Source: Amphichorda felina
Lineage: Eukaryota > Ascomycota > Sordariomycetes > Hypocreales > Bionectriaceae
Length of the DNA stretch: 64,000 nt
Assembly: GCA_016490725.1 (NCBI GenBank)
Contig: JAEMHR010000035.1
Coordinates: 124,001-188,000, forward strand
Direction: 5' to 3'
Notes under the pieces: generated by a model
Told to the model about the DNA's origin: nothing
The model's input: the letters and a program-made list of their open reading frames with translations, nothing else
Database searches by the model: none
Shown here: positions 30,624 to 42,402 of the stretch, in pieces
How the letters are laid out: every line of letters starts with the position of its first letter
Numbering within the stretch: position 1 is the first letter of the stretch
Made by a program: the position numbers and the translations under genes

Positions 30624-32465
30624 ATGGTGCGCCTCCGCCCGTTCCTACTCGCCTCGGCCTTGCTGGGGGTCACGAGTGTGTCCGCTCAGTCAGGCGGTGG
30701 TAATGACGATGACAATGTAAGAGTCTGGGCTGCCGTCGCATATATTAATCATGGCGAGAAGAGTCCCAGCGTCGGACATCTTCGGGAAGTGCTCACCCCA
30801 GAAGGCACTCAGCAGATGTGGAGGCAGGGAAGGGCATTTAGAGCCCGCTATATCTACGCGACTGAGGATCTGGGCGATGCTGAGCGCGAGGTTACTGGTA
30901 GGGCACCAATCCACGGAATTGATGCGAACGTCATCGATAATTTGCACATCGATGCAATTATAACAGAGGATGAGTGGGTTGCTGGAAGCGCCTTGGCCTT
31001 CTTTCAAGGTCTCTACCCTCCCATCACCAACAATTATAACAAACTAGGTGGCGGGGAGGACCTGGCGCGCAATTTGTACGGCAATGGCTCTGAGAAGGTT
31101 GAGTTCCCTCTCGGTGGCTACCAGTACCCTAAGCTTCAGACGCTGTCTTCGCGCGATAGTCAGTCATCCAGGTACGTTCCCCGAATTGTTCTTTATAGCC
31201 TGGCACTAATACAAAATCACAGTATACAGGGGACCGTTGGCTGTACCGCTTGGAACCGCGAGATGGATGGACCCCTCAAGGAGAGGGAAGATATGAAGAC
31301 GCTCGAGAAAAAAACACAGAAATTTTATCAGGACCTATTCTCCTCCGCGCCCCTGGGGGGTATCATCGATTCGAACACCGCCGATATATGGAACGCATAC
31401 GAGCTCTACGAGTACGTCAAGTACATGCACACCCACAACCAGACAGTCCACAATGGGCTTAAAGATGCCGACGGGACCCTCTCTAGGCTGGAGGAGAATG
31501 CTCTCGCTCTCCAGCAGGCGAGGAACATAAAATCTGATACCGACCACAACGAAACCGTCGCGGAACTCTACACCATTGCAGGGAGAACCTTGGCTGCCAG
31601 GATTGCCGACCAGCTTGAGAGGAACCTAAAATGGGAGGGCTCACGGGCCAAACTGGGCGTTATGTTTGGCTCCTTCGAGCCGCTGCTAGCCTTCCTCTCC
31701 GTCGGTGGCCTTCTCACGAGGGAGAATCTTCTTTCGGGTTCATTCACACGCTTCCCAGAACCTGGTGCAGCCTTGGTATTTGAGCTCATCGGAGACATCC
31801 CCGAGGATGTCGATGCAGTGCCGGATCCCGGTGACCTCCGAATCCGTTTCCAATACCGCGCCAGTGCCGACGAGGACGAGCCATTTGAGAGCTTCTCCCT
31901 CTTTGGATCCGAGGACAGCGGGAAGAGCATGCCGTACACGTCATTCAATAAGGAAATGGGGCAAGCGGGTGTGAACTCGGAGGAGTGGTGCGATATATGC
32001 GGGCCCACCAACATCTCGTGGTGTTCGAGTTCCAACTCGCCAGACGATAGCGACGATGAGGGCGGAAGCGGCATCCTGAGGTCGCATTCTCGACTTCACC
32101 CCGCTTTCGCAGGGCTTATCGGCGCGCTGATCATGGGCACCATCCTGACCTTCGTTGCCATCACACTGTGCGCTGCCTGCGGGTTCCGCATCTGTCGCGT
32201 CTCGCCGGCAGAGCGCGGCATGAGCACGCACGGAGTTGGCAGCGGCGGAGGGTTCAAGGGCCGGGAAAAGAGGGCGCAGGATACGGACGTCGCTGTGTCA
32301 GGAGCTGGGGCGCATCAGGAGAGGGTGGGAAGCTGGGAGATGCGAGGCGGGGGTGGTGGTGGGGGAATTGTGAGTACCATGGGACTCGGCTTGAGGAATG
32401 AGTATGATACAGACGGGAGTGGTGTCACTGCGGCAGCACCGGTGAGGCCGCGAGAGAGTGTCTGA
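30624..32465 (+). CDS. histidine-acid-phosphatase-like membrane protein, probably inactive
   Basis: Two exons, 30624-31171 and 31223-32465, encode 596 residues. The 51-bp intron (GTACGT ... CACTAAT ... CACAG) has no stop and keeps frame, so it is easily missed; splicing gives DSQSSSIQGTVGCTAW, matching the family pattern. There is a signal peptide at residues 1-21, a phosphatase-like ectodomain and one transmembrane helix at about 477-502 (FAGLIGALIMGTILTFVAITL). A CGFRICR juxtamembrane segment and a Gly-rich cytoplasmic tail follow. The nucleophile motif RHGxRxP of histidine acid phosphatases is replaced by NHGEKSP (42-48); His remains but the flanking Arg residues are gone. The expected HD proton-donor site reads FGSFEPLL (about 331-338). 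It therefore probably does not hydrolyse phosphate esters and may be a scaffold or sensor. NxS/T sites suggest glycosylation. Confidence 0.82.
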   Translation: MVRLRPFLLASALLGVTSVSAQSGGGNDDDNVRVWAAVAYINHGEKSPSVGHLREVLTPEGTQQMWRQGRAFRARYIYATEDLGDAEREVTGRAPIHGIDANVIDNLHIDAIITEDEWVAGSALAFFQGLYPPITNNYNKLGGGEDLARNLYGNGSEKVEFPLGGYQYPKLQTLSSRDSQSSRYVPRIVLYSLALIQNHSIQGTVGCTAWNREMDGPLKEREDMKTLEKKTQKFYQDLFSSAPLGGIIDSNTADIWNAYELYEYVKYMHTHNQTVHNGLKDADGTLSRLEENALALQQARNIKSDTDHNETVAELYTIAGRTLAARIADQLERNLKWEGSRAKLGVMFGSFEPLLAFLSVGGLLTRENLLSGSFTRFPEPGAALVFELIGDIPEDVDAVPDPGDLRIRFQYRASADEDEPFESFSLFGSEDSGKSMPYTSFNKEMGQAGVNSEEWCDICGPTNISWCSSSNSPDDSDDEGGSGILRSHSRLHPAFAGLIGALIMGTILTFVAITLCAACGFRICRVSPAERGMSTHGVGSGGGFKGREKRAQDTDVAVSGAGAHQERVGSWEMRGGGGGGGIVSTMGLGLRNEYDTDGSGVTAAAPVRPRESV

Positions 32466-33749
32466 TTGAGACAAAGGTACGAAGTTATGAGAAAGGGAAG
32501 GATGAGGATGTCATTGGTTAATGCATTTTATACCCGGGTCATGCGCACTTGGGGATTACTGTAGTCGGCGGACGTTGGATGGGGATCATGGGGCTACGAA
32601 GAAATGACTACGCATGGTAATGCTAAACTTGCTTGCGAGAGGACGTTCCGCGTGCTTCAGTAATACTAGTAGTATCTCCAGGTGAATATGGCCATGTCGG
32701 AGTTCCGTTTCTCTGTAGGTACGGAAGGTGATCATCCTACCAGCACTATCGATGTTGATAACACATGCATGCCACACTAAACACCGTATAAGGCACGTCA
32801 TCGTATCTGTATCCGCACTCCATAAAAGCCCCGACCTTGCCGGAACTGTTATCGCATGGATCTTATCAATCAGCGACAGTGGGTTCCTGCAGGGGAGCTG
32901 GGGAGCGGGATGGCAGCCTCAGGCAGGATCCCATTGGAAGGGAAGCTATCCAATCCATTATGGGCTGGCGCCAAACCTTGAGACAGCGCTGCCGGCGCTG
33001 ATGGGACGGATGATGGGCTCGTTGACAGCTGGCTGGTTGCTGGAATGGAGTGTGTTGCTAACAAGGCTGGTAGCGTGTCTGTCGTCGCCCTGTGATGCAC
33101 AATCGCTGATAGTGCCCGTCATCACGCAGGTCCGACGTTGTGGCCCCGTTTGCTGCCGATCTTGTGGTCACTATCCAAGGCCGCAGACAATGGACAAAGG
33201 ATGGACTGGCCAATTGGAGATGCGACTGCATACAAAGGACATACTTTCTGGGATTCGCAGAAAGATATTTTGTAGACGATAGCACAGAATGCATCGAATT
33301 TCGGATGCAATGAGTGCCTGCAGCAAAAGCTGGTCCATCGCCCCTGGTCATGCCACGTTCCCCACTCGTCTGTCTGTCTGACGAACCACAGAGCCAGCAG
33401 CAGCCACACTTCAAGATTCCCACTCCAGTCTCCCACTGCCAGTGGCACAGCAGGGCAGCCCAGCACTCGCACCTCACCTCGCCTACCTTACCCAGTGGTC
33501 ACCGTTCCTCACCTGTGTGGGCTGATCCGACTTCAACCATCGGCCTCCTCCATCAACTCTGGGTCACGACTCCCTCCACCTGCAGTTTTATCCGTCGCCG
33601 CTTGGCTCATGCCTCCGAAATCGACGCATCCAGAACCCTAACGAACCATTTTCTGCCACCGGCCTCCCCCCGAGTGCCCATCCTCGCAGCTGCGCTGTTT
33701 GGCCGTCTTCCCTTGGGCCGGTCGCATGTAGCGACGTACATCACCCGCC
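32466..33749. other. 1.3-kb intergenic region
   Basis: 3' flank of the phosphatase-like gene and promoter/leader of the demethylase gene. The segment from about 33480 to 33749 is rich in CCTC and CCAC pyrimidine runs, as in fungal leaders. No gene supported. Confidence 0.5.
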
Positions 33750-36700
33750 ATGTCGACCGAAGCCCCCAGCGTCGGCACGGTCCCAACCCATGAACCCGCT
33801 GGGACCGCCGTCGCTGCTGCGCAAGACTCTTCTTCGGACCATAACATCCATGCCAAACCATCGGACGCCAACTCGCCGATGTTCCTGCACTCGCCGCCAG
33901 ATAGCAACAATGCGGTCAAATCCGACGCCAGCGACTCCGAGTTAAGCGACCTCGACGAAGAACCCCCACTTCCCGATGCGCCTATGCCGTCCAAAGAGGA
34001 TGAGCCACAGAAGACTGATGCGCCGCCCGAATCGAACCCGCAGCCCGAACCCGAGCCGGAAGAAGATATTGGGGAGATTCTCCCGGATCATTGGTCCGGT
34101 GCAGTTGCCGTCTTCAAACCTACCATGCACCAGTTCAAGGATTTCAATCGTTTCGTACGTTGCAGCCTGCCAGTCGCCAATGGAAAGCCGCTTTCCCGAC
34201 TAACAGTACACCCAGATGAACAAGGTCAACAGTTACGGCATGAAGTCCGGTATCATCAAGATCATCCCGCCCCAGGAATGGAGGGACAAGCAGCCGCCTC
34301 TGGATGACCTCATAAAGCATGTCCGTGTCCGCGAGCCGATCAAGCAGGATATCATGGGCACGAACGGCACCTATCGTCAGGTCAACATTCTCCACGGCCG
34401 GTCTTACAACGTGCCCCAGTGGCGCCAGCTCTGCGAACAGAGCGAGCATCAGCCACCCGCCCGCCGCGGTGAACGGCGAGCAAATGCCGATAAGCCGAAG
34501 CCACGGCGCCAGGCCGCCCCGAAACCTGCAGATTCCTCCGCGCCTAAGACGCGCGGTAGGGGAAGATCAGGGAGGGGAAGAGGACGACCGGCCAGGAGGG
34601 GCGAAGAGGAGCGGCCTATGACGCCAGTCTCTCCGAAGCCCGAATCTTTAGAAGACAAGGATGAAGTTGTTGATTCGGTCGAGCGGGATCCGGGCGTGGA
34701 TGTCGACCCCGATGAGCCACCCGCTGCTCCTGCTCGCATGGGTGCGTCCCGGCCCTCCAAGTCTAACACCCAGTCCGTGTCAGCCCGTCGAAAATACAGC
34801 CGTCGAGAGGGGTCCGCAATGATCGACGAAGCTGCGTTCAAGGACTTTGACTACAAGATGGATATCTCAGACTATACCCCAGAACGCTGCGAGGAGCTGG
34901 AACGTGCGTATTGGAAGACTCTCACCTACGCTGCGCCTTTGTACGGTGCCGACATGATGGGGTCACTGTTCGACGACCGGACCGAGACGTGGAACCTGAA
35001 CAAGCTCCCCAACCTGCTGGACGTGCTTGGGACCAAGATTCCGGGTGTGAACACCGCTTACCTCTACTTTGGCATGTGGAAGGCAACCTTTGCCTGGCAT
35101 CTCGAAGATGTTGACCTCTACAGCATCAACTACGTCCACTTTGGCGCCCCCAAGCAATGGTACAGCATTTCGCAGGCTGATGCTCGTCGATTCGAGGCTG
35201 CGATGAAGAACATTTGGCCGCAAGACGCCAAGGCCTGCAGCCAGTTTCTGCGCCACAAGGGATTCCTCATCTCTCCACAGCATCTGCTCTCGCATTACGG
35301 TATCAAGGTCAACAAGGTTGTTTCATATCCGGGCGAATTCGTTGTCACCTTCCCATACGGCTATCACTCCGGATATAACCTTGGCTACAACTGCGCTGAG
35401 GCGGTCAACTTTGCTCTCGAGCCCTGGCTTGAGATGGGCAAGATTGCGAAGAGATGCGAGTGTGCACAGGCCCAGGACAGCGTCTGGATCAATGTCTACG
35501 AGATCGAGCGCAAGTTGCGCGGTGAAGAAACAGAGTATGAAGAGACTGACGAAGAAGAAGACGAGGACGACGAAGATGAAGAAGGCGCTTCCGGGCTGCC
35601 ATCGCCGCCCTCTAGTCATGGGGTGAGGATCAAGACTGGTAGCAAGAAACGGAAGCGCGCCCCTGGCGACAAAGGTGGCAAGATCAAGGTCAAGAAGATC
35701 AAGCTGCGTCTCAAGACCAAGGCGGATCCACCCTGCTGCCTCTGCCCCAACGATATATCCTCCATGGAGCTTCTGCCAACTGACGATGGCCGGAAAGCCC
35801 ATCGTATGTGCGCCCTCTACCTGCCAGAGACATACATCGACTCAGTTGACGGCAACGAAATCATCTCCAACGTGTCTGGCATTCACAAGGATCGCGCCGA
35901 TCTTAAGTGTCTCTTCTGCCGATCGAAACGTGGGGCCTGCTTCCAGTGCTCCCAGAAGAAGTGTGCGAGGGCCTACCACGCGACATGTGCTGCTGCGGCT
36001 GGTGTATTCGTGGAGGAAGCAGATGTGCCCGTTTTTGGCGAGGATCAGACTGAATACAAGGAGCAGGCGTTCGAGTTCAGCTGTCGCTTCCACCGTTCCA
36101 AACGAGACAAGAAGCTGGACGGTGCTGCCTTGGAAGAGGATGAGCACATCCGGAAGAGCGCCGAGGCTCTCAAGCCGGGAGATATCTGCCAGTTGCAATA
36201 TTATAAGGGCGAAATCTTTGCTGGCGTTGTTGTGGAGAACCGCGCCGATGAGCAGACATTACTGATTGATGTTTTGCCTAATGGGTATGTCTGCAAGTAC
36301 CGGTCCCTAGGCCATATGCTAATCTTGCACAGGGGGCGTCTTGAAGTTGAATGGAAGTGGCTGCTTCTCGCAGATCCGTCCGACTATCACCTGCCAAAGG
36401 CATCTGCAAATGCCGTTCCTTTGCCTGCGTCGCGCAAGGCCAAAGATAAGCTCAACGCGAAGCGGTCTGAAGATGAAAAGCCTCGGAAAGATGACCCCTT
36501 CACCGATGGGTGCACCTGGGCCGAGTTCAATCTGCATGAAGTGGACCGCAACAAAGACCAGGCCAAGATTGATCTGGCCAAGGATGACCAGATGTGGTAC
36601 TACCTGGGCAAGACATCAACCGACGCAAGGGCTCAGTATACCGAAGACCCGTCGAAGCCTCGCCACAACCCCAAGGGCAACTATCTCGACACGCTCCCCA

Positions 36701-38369
36701 AGCCGGCAAAGCCCACCCCTGCCCCCACCACAAAGAGAAAGTCATACACACCTCAGGGGTCTTATGTTTACTCGTATTCTACAGCCAATGGTGCAACCGC
36801 GCAGACGGAGCGCGCGGAGAAGCCATACGTGTACAAGCCCCGGCAACCAGGACAGCACAACTTCGATTCGACAGCAACTTTCACCACACAGAGATTCATC
36901 CCCACAGGGCCTGCGTCTCCAGCTCCGCAGCAAGCCTCGCACCAGTACAACTATTATTATCACCAGGGTCATCAATCTCACCAAGGCACGAATGGCTCCA
37001 GCTACCAGGGAGCCCCTACGTACACCACCCAGCGCTTCGAGGCTAGGCCGCCTCAGCAGCGCACGGGATACCCAGCATCAACGCCCTCACCTCATCAGGG
37101 AACTATGCCTGCTCAAACAAATTGGAATACCCCTATGCAGCCGCAGCTGCAACAACAAGGCTATCTGCAGAGTGGGTATCCTTCGCAGGCCCCGGCTCCG
37201 GCTCAGGCATCGCCAGCCCCAGCTCCAGCACAGCCTCGTCATCCATCCAAGTTTACGTGGCAAGTCCACCAGTCGATATATCAGAAGTATCCTTTTTTCC
37301 AAGTGCACCACAACAGGTATGTATCCCAAACAGGCGCACATTTACACGTTACTTACCTAGCCCCAGGGATTCATCGAAATATCGCACTCCTTACTCCCCA
37401 TGGGGTGGGTTCACAAATGGCTATGAGGGCGATCTGCGTGCCCATCTCTTGGCGAATCCGCAAGACCTTATGCGACGCACAAGCATGACTTCAGGATCGC
37501 CTTCCAACGTATCCAACGCAGTTAGGCTGCCAAGCGCCCAGCATTCGTCACACAACGGAAGCATGGCGGCGCCCTCGGCATCACCTCCACCGCCACAAGC
37601 GTCGGTCTCTGGAACACCGGGTCTTTGTCAGCAGCCGTCAATGTCGTCACCGATCTCAACTGGCCCTGTAGGGGAGCAACTTCATCACTATCCTAAAGCT
37701 GACCAGAGCCCGGGAGCACACAAGATGCCTCAAAATCCACCTCAAAGTCAAGCTGCGAGCAAACCGAAGCCTCCAGCAGCTTTGAAACCATACAAGATTC
37801 CGCCTAAGGAGTCTCCTGTGCCGCTCCCAGCCAACTTTTTGGCCGCAATGAATTCGTCGCCTGGTGCTTCCCCATCGGTCTCAAAAGGACCCCCGGTCCA
37901 GGCCACAACCCAGCCTGGTGCGACAACAGGTGCCCAGGCTGGACAACACACCGCATCGTCCCCCCAGCCCTCTGTGGGGGCGAGTACTCCTGCCTCGGTT
38001 GGCAGCCCAGGGCGGAACATGGCGGCGAAAATCTCGACGACGCCGATTCCAGTTCCAAGATTCCCTGTCATGACGCCTCATCAGGCGGCCGCCCGGGCTG
38101 CTGCTTCTCAGAAGATGTCCCCAACGGGGCTGAACACCCAGCAAGATCAAGAGGCGGTGCAGGACCCAATTGCCGTCACTCCCAAGGATGAACAGCCCAT
38201 CACTTCCGCTGCGAAAGATGTGCCAATGACTGATTCACTAGCCAGCCAAGTCCAGACAGCTGGTAGGACTTTGGAATTCGCTGATGTCCCTGGAAGTGAA
38301 TCGATGGAGTTCATGGAGAAGATGATGGCGAACCTGCGGCGCGTCGTCCAGGGCGGTTCAGGGATCTGA
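33750..38369 (+). CDS. kdmA: KDM4/JMJD2-type histone lysine demethylase (JmjN-JmjC-PHD)
   Basis: Four exons, 33750-34154, 34216-36284, 36333-37316 and 37367-38369, give about 1486 residues. JmjN is at about residues 115-165 (VFKPTMHQFKDFNRF, continuing over intron 1 as MNKVNSYGMKSGIIKI). JmjC is at about 360-550, with iron ligands H430 and E432 (HLED) and H519 (PYGYHSGY), spacing as in human KDM4A, and zinc-binding cysteines in GYNCAEAVNFA and RCECAQ. An extended PHD finger (CCLCPNDISSMELL to HATCAAAAGVF) at about 640-745 and a Tudor-like segment (KPGDICQLQYYKGE) follow, then about 600 Gln/Pro-rich residues. The fold supports Fe(II)/2-oxoglutarate demethylation of H3K9 and H3K36 methyl marks. 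Intron 2 (36285-36332) is only 48 bp and frame-neutral. The symbol follows the Aspergillus KDM4 homolog; orthology is inferred from domain order. Confidence 0.9.
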
Positions 38370-38970
38370 GGCTGCTAGCGTCTCTTTCAATGAGGGATGT
38401 GCGTCCCTCGTCGGCGATAACTGTATATACAGCGGTGCTTTGGTTCTATTTTTTTTTTTTCGTTGAAGGCGTTGGACGGATGGGCGGGTGCATAACACAT
38501 CCTCATACGATGCGATACGGCTGAGTGATTATGCTTTTGCGGGGCTTTGGAGGCGTTCAGGGACTAATATGTCGTGTACGATAGCTATGCGATGGAGAGA
38601 CGAGTGGATTCAAGGGAGCGCGGGATGCGTATCTGCCTAGATTAGTATCCGAAGTCAAATGAGAGCCAATAATAGGCAAGGTACGAAACTTGATGGCACG
38701 GGACTGTGCATCTCAGGTTCGGCGGTGCGCACCAAGTTGGTGAAACTCGGACTCAAGTACGTGAGTTAGTAGGCACTAGGTAATAGGCAAGTAGTATGTA
38801 AACAGAGCAGTTCACTTGTGTTCTTTCCTCACCTTGTGACAATTTATCACCGCCCTCTGAGAAATCAACAACCATCATCACTTTCCCTCTTACAACTACT
38901 CTTGTAGACAAACACTTCACCGACTACCTCAACACTGCCGCTCTCGTCGCTCTATTCCAATATCCGAATT
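38370..38970. other. intergenic region
   Basis: Demethylase 3' flank, including a poly-T run near 38450-38460, and kinase promoter with a CT-rich leader from about 38820. No gene supported. Confidence 0.5.
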
Positions 38971-40056
38971 ATGGGTTCTCACGAAGAGTGGCCCTCGTGG
39001 GATGAGCCTAAGCGCTCTATCGACCCCTCTCAGCCTTACCAGCAAGAGTTTCCAGGCCTGCTATGCTGGAACAACGACGACCAGTCCGTCTCACACATCA
39101 TCAACTGCCAGAACGGCAGGATCCCCTATCTGAGAGGAACCGAGCTCGGTTCCGGCGGCTTTGCGAGGGTATACAAAGTGATTCGAGAGACAGACAGCAG
39201 GCTCTTTGCCGGGAAGGCTTCCAAGTTCGGCCACAAGCTTAGAGATGAGGCGCGAGTCCTGCGGCACCTTAAACATGTGACCACTCCCGCGTTTCTCACA
39301 TCTACGGGGTTGTTTTTTGAGTCGAGGCTGACGCGTAGATAGGACCACATCCTCAAGTATGAGAGCTTCTACGAAGATAAGACCAACCCTGCGGCTACGA
39401 TGCTCCTTACGGAGATTTGCGCTGGAGGCGATTTGAACACCTATATCAATTACGTGACGCGTGGCATGCCCCCGGTCCACATCCTACGCGTCATCGAGCA
39501 AATGGCCGACGCGCTCACGTACCTCCACGGGCAGTCCATGTTCCACTCGGACCTCAAGCCAAGGAACATCCTCATCCGGTCCCTGAAGCCGATGAATGTC
39601 GTCCTGGGCGACTGCGCGGACATCAAGAAGGTGGGCACCCGAGTGAGGCCAATGGGCACGGCGCCCTACTACTCGCCCGAGCTGGTGGAGAACCGCCGGC
39701 ACATGGGCACCGCGGACGACGTGTGGGCGCTCGGGGTGAGCGTGCTGGGCATGATGGCGCAGTGGCCGCGGTTCAGGATGGTGAACAACGGGAGCCGGTG
39801 GGAGCGCAAGCTGGACGAGTATCCGCTGCAGTGCTGGGAGCACGTGGGGCAGCTGGCGGAACTGAACCCGGGTCACGGGATTGTGATGCTGATGGAGAAG
39901 ATGTTGGCCTGGAGGGTCGAGGAGAGGATCACGGCGAGGGAGCTGCGGGAGATGGCAGAGGAGGCGCTGGAGAGGTGGGAGAGGGTGCGTGGGGATGAAG
40001 TGGGCGAGTTGGAGATCAAGACGCCCGAGGGGTTTAGCCCCATTGAGTTCTGGTGA
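38971..40056 (+). CDS. serine/threonine protein kinase-like protein
   Basis: Two exons, 38971-39276 and 39343-40056, encode 339 residues; the 66-bp intron (GTGACC ... GGCTGAC ... GATAG) lies between KH and DHILKY. It is a compact kinase domain with little else. Seen in order: the glycine loop GSGGFARVY, a candidate ATP lysine in FAGKAS, the helix-C glutamate in DEARVL, the catalytic loop HSDLKPRNIL (HSD instead of HRD), the magnesium site GDCAD where DFG is expected, and APYYSPE as APE. Catalytic Asp, Lys and Asn are present, so activity is possible, but the missing HRD Arg and DFG Phe/Gly make it atypical. Fungi carry many such stand-alone expanded kinases, often without orthologs. No membrane or regulatory segment is seen; pathway unknown. 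Confidence 0.85.
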
Positions 40057-40317
40057 TGCTGGTGCTTGACAGCTACTGCTAGTGTACAAAATACTAAGGA
40101 GTACTAATGGAAGAGAAATATAATCCGGCGTTTTGGCCGAGGAGCGCTGCTATTCCCAGACCCACGCAGTCCACGGATGGTAAGCCAATTAGTCATCGGG
40201 TGAAGCTCCGTTGCACGGCGATGTCGCAATGCTTGGTGCGAGAATAAGCGTCTTCGGCCGTCATGTGAGCTCCGCTCTTTGTTCCTCAAGTTGAATTGAG
40301 ATTGCTGTCCACGGTGG

Positions 40318-41953
40318 ATGGCATTTATGTCTCTCACCGCGCCGTCTACCCTCCTCCGCTCCACGGTGCTGAAAACCGCCGCTTCCAGCGCCCTGACAAC
40401 CCCCACGAGGGCCCAGCATAGCTGCACCATGGCGACGCTCAGCGACAAGATTAAGCCCGCGGCTCGCGTGTCCGGCCAGCGGAAGGATGTCTGGTCCTTC
40501 ATCAACGAGGCAGCCGAGAGCTCGCCCAACCAGCCCATCGTCAACATGGGCCAGGGCTTCTTTGGGTACAACCCGCCGCCCTTCATCCTGGACGCGGCCA
40601 AGAAGGCCCTGGACCGCGTTGAGTGCAACCAGTACTCGCCCACCAAGGGCCGCCCGCGGTTGAAGAAGGCCATTGCCGATGCCTACTCGCCCTTCTGGGG
40701 CCGCGAGCTGGACCCTGAGACAGAGGTCACCATCACTACGGGCGCCAACGAGGGTAGGGACCTCACTATTCATGGCTAGGCGAACTTGTTAGCTGAGACT
40801 TGCAGGCATGCTGAGTGCCTTTATGGCGTTCATTGAACCCGGCGATGAGGTCATTGTTTTTGAGCCCTTCTTTGACCAGTATGTCCACTCACAACGTTGC
40901 CCCTTTTGTTTCGACTGGTGAAACCTAACCCTTCATCCAGGTACATTAGCAATATTGAGATGCCCGGCGGCAAGATTGTCTACGTCCCGATGCACCCTCC
41001 CAAGACGGGCGCCACCAAGACGTCGTCTGCCGGCGACTGGACTATTGACTTTGCCGAGCTGGAGCAGGCCATTACGCCCAAGACCAAGATGATTGTCCTC
41101 AACACGCCGCGTACGTAATTCTATCATGGGCGCGCGCACTATCTGGACTATGTGTGGCTAACAGTGTGTCAGACAACCCCGTCGGCAAGGTCTACTCCAA
41201 GGAGGAGCTGCAGAAGATTGGCGACCTGTGCGTCAAGAACGAGATCATCATCCTGTCGGACGAGGTATACGACCGCCTCTTCTACGTGCCCTTTACGAGG
41301 ATGGCGACGATATCGCCCGAGGTGGAGCGGCTGACCCTGACGGTTGGATCCGCGGGCAAGAACTTTTACGCCACGGGCTGGCGCGTGGGTATGTGGCATT
41401 CGTGTTGATTGTGCCTCTTTCTGTTTCTAGTTCCCAGGGCTGACTCTCCCCACCAGGCTGGCTCATCGGGCAGCCGCACCTCCTCCAGCACGTGTCGGCG
41501 GCGCACACGCGCATCTGCTTCTCGTCTGTGTCGCCGCTGCAGGAGGCGTGCGCGGTTGGGTTCGAGGAGGCGGACAAGCAGGGCTTCTGGGACGAGACCA
41601 TCGCCGAGATGAAGGGCAAGATGGACCGGTTCAACGAGGTGTGGGACGAGCTGGGCATGGCCTACTCGGAGCCCGAGGGTGGCTACTTCGTGCTGGTCAA
41701 CATGAGCAAGGTGGAGCTGCCCGCCGACTACCCGTTCCCGCCGCACGTGGCGAGCCGGCCGCGCGACTTCAAGCTGGCGTGGTTCCTGATCCAGGAGGTG
41801 GGCGTGGCGGCGATCCCGCCGACCGAGTTCTACACGGACAAGAACGCGCACATGGCCGAGGACTACATCCGGTTTGCGGTGTGCAAGACGGACGACGTGC
41901 TGGAGGAGGCCAAGGAGCGGCTGCGGGGGCTGAAGAAGTACATCAAGCAGTAG
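40318..41953 (+). CDS. BNA3: kynurenine--oxoglutarate/cysteine-S-conjugate aminotransferase (BNA3-like)
   Basis: Five exons: 40318-40753, 40806-40878, 40941-41110, 41173-41388 and 41457-41953, giving 463 residues. It is a class I/II PLP-dependent aminotransferase: NMGQGFFGYNPPPF, TTGANEGMLSAFMAF, NTPHNPVGKVYS, ILSDEVYD, and the PLP-lysine motif SAGKNFYATGWRVGW split by intron 4. The family converts kynurenine to kynurenic acid and transaminates glutamine-type and sulfur amino acids. The N-terminal 37 residues are Ser/Thr/Ala/Arg-rich without acids, like a mitochondrial presequence, and a further in-frame ATG (residue 38, MATLSDKIKP) would give a cytosolic form; yeast Bna3 is likewise reported in both places. 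All four introns are 52-68 bp with good consensus, and each phase was checked. Confidence 0.9.
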
Positions 41954-42270
41954 GGGTGGACTGGTGGAGAGCGGTAGACGGTGGGCGGTGGTATTAGTAG
42001 ACAAATAGACTGGCCTTTTGTGTTGGATGGTGCTAGAATATCAATCGTGGAAGGTTGCGACTGCACCCCGCCTGAGTGGCCGATGCTGGGGGATTCGCTG
42101 CGAGACTCGCTAGGACTCGACTAGGAAGCCGACTATGTACTACCATCAGGAGCCTAGGAGGCGGCCGACAGTGGAGATGGCCTACGGTTGGTCCCCTGAC
42201 GCGGAGCCGGCCGAAGCCTCGACTCCCTGGAAGCGGGGATTTTCTGATGGTGGGGTTCAGATGCCGCCCC

Positions 42271-42276
42271 TGATAG
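42271..42276 (+). promoter_or_regulatory. candidate GATA (AreA/NIT2) site
   Basis: TGATAG fits the HGATAR consensus of the fungal nitrogen regulator and lies about 420 bp upstream of the xanthine dehydrogenase ATG. Purine catabolism genes are classically nitrogen-repressed through such sites. A six-base match alone is weak evidence. Confidence 0.25.
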
Positions 42277-42402
42277 CGCCCTGTGCCACACGTAACCCCG
42301 CTGTCGAAATTGGCACAGGCCTGAGCTGCGAATCTCGATGCTGCTGATGCGAATCTGACGCAATCCACACGCGCCTGGCCTCACTTCGGCACGCCATGTT
42401 AC

